This document shows, in pieces, positions 5,503-5,559 of a DNA stretch of 5,559 nt. Under the pieces are notes generated by a model, which saw nothing but the letters and a program-made list of their open reading frames with translations, searched no databases and was not told the origin of the DNA. The position numbers were made by a program, and so were the translations under genes. This DNA comes from Candidatus Rhabdochlamydia sp. (GTDB lineage Bacteria > Chlamydiota > Chlamydiia > Chlamydiales > Rhabdochlamydiaceae). The stretch lies in assembly GCA_030043815.1 (NCBI GenBank), contig JASHWX010000109.1, positions 1-5,559 of the forward strand, read 5' to 3'. How positions within the stretch are numbered: the first letter of the stretch is position 1; every line of letters begins with the position of its first letter.

Positions 5503-5559
5503 AATTTGGTTTGCGGAGTAATAAAAATTAAATTTGAGCATTTCTATTTTTAACCATTA
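5503..5559. other. AT-rich non-coding end of window
   Basis: These 57 bases have no convincing reading frame or ribosome site on either strand and are strongly AT-rich. They look like intergenic sequence upstream of the 512-residue gene; what lies beyond the right edge cannot be seen. Confidence 0.5.

Overview
The window looks like a chromosomal segment from a member of the Chlamydiae, most likely an 'environmental' (Waddlia/Parachlamydia-like) lineage rather than Chlamydia itself. The main reason is gene order. A 2-oxoglutarate dehydrogenase E1 gene (sucA), a small charged coiled-coil protein and a HemN/HemW-type radical SAM gene sit side by side. From memory this matches the Chlamydia trachomatis neighbourhood CT054 (sucA), CT053 (hypothetical) and CT052 (hemN-like). 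The assignment is inference from content and order; no database search was possible.

Layout, left to right. Positions 1-2032 (minus strand) hold the first 677 codons of sucA, cut by the left edge. I translated this stretch codon by codon and found no frameshift or stop. Positions 2033-2192 are an AT-rich divergent intergenic region with a plausible promoter for the rightward genes and a possible 16-codon leader ORF ahead of sucA. Positions 2193-2657 (plus) encode a 154-residue protein with an N-terminal coiled coil and a very acidic C-terminal part. Positions 2641-3750 (plus) encode a 369-residue HemW-like radical SAM protein whose start overlaps the previous gene by 17 bases, so the two are very likely co-transcribed and translationally coupled. 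Positions 3757-3779 form a perfect GC-rich hairpin that, read leftwards, is followed by a run of T. It is a textbook intrinsic terminator for the last gene, at 3808-5346 (minus), which encodes a 512-residue protein I do not recognise. That gene has its own strong -35/-10 promoter and a GGAGG ribosome site, making it a self-contained single-gene unit. Positions 5347-5559 are AT-rich and non-coding as far as I can see, with a second, AT-rich hairpin.

How the parts fit together. SucA feeds the TCA cycle (2-oxoglutarate to succinyl-CoA, with SucB and Lpd), and HemW is a haem-binding chaperone-like protein. The small acidic protein sits between them without a known role. The 512-residue protein seems unrelated to this metabolic block: its base composition is much more AT-rich, it converges on hemW, and its architecture (Pro/Ala-rich linker, one hydrophobic segment, long alpha-helical charged body) would fit a lineage-specific secreted or membrane-associated protein. 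That is only a guess.

I do not see a CRISPR array, tRNA, rRNA, insertion sequence, phage gene or toxin-antitoxin pair. The one truly undescribed element is the 512-residue orphan; the rest is conserved chlamydial housekeeping content with some details worth checking.
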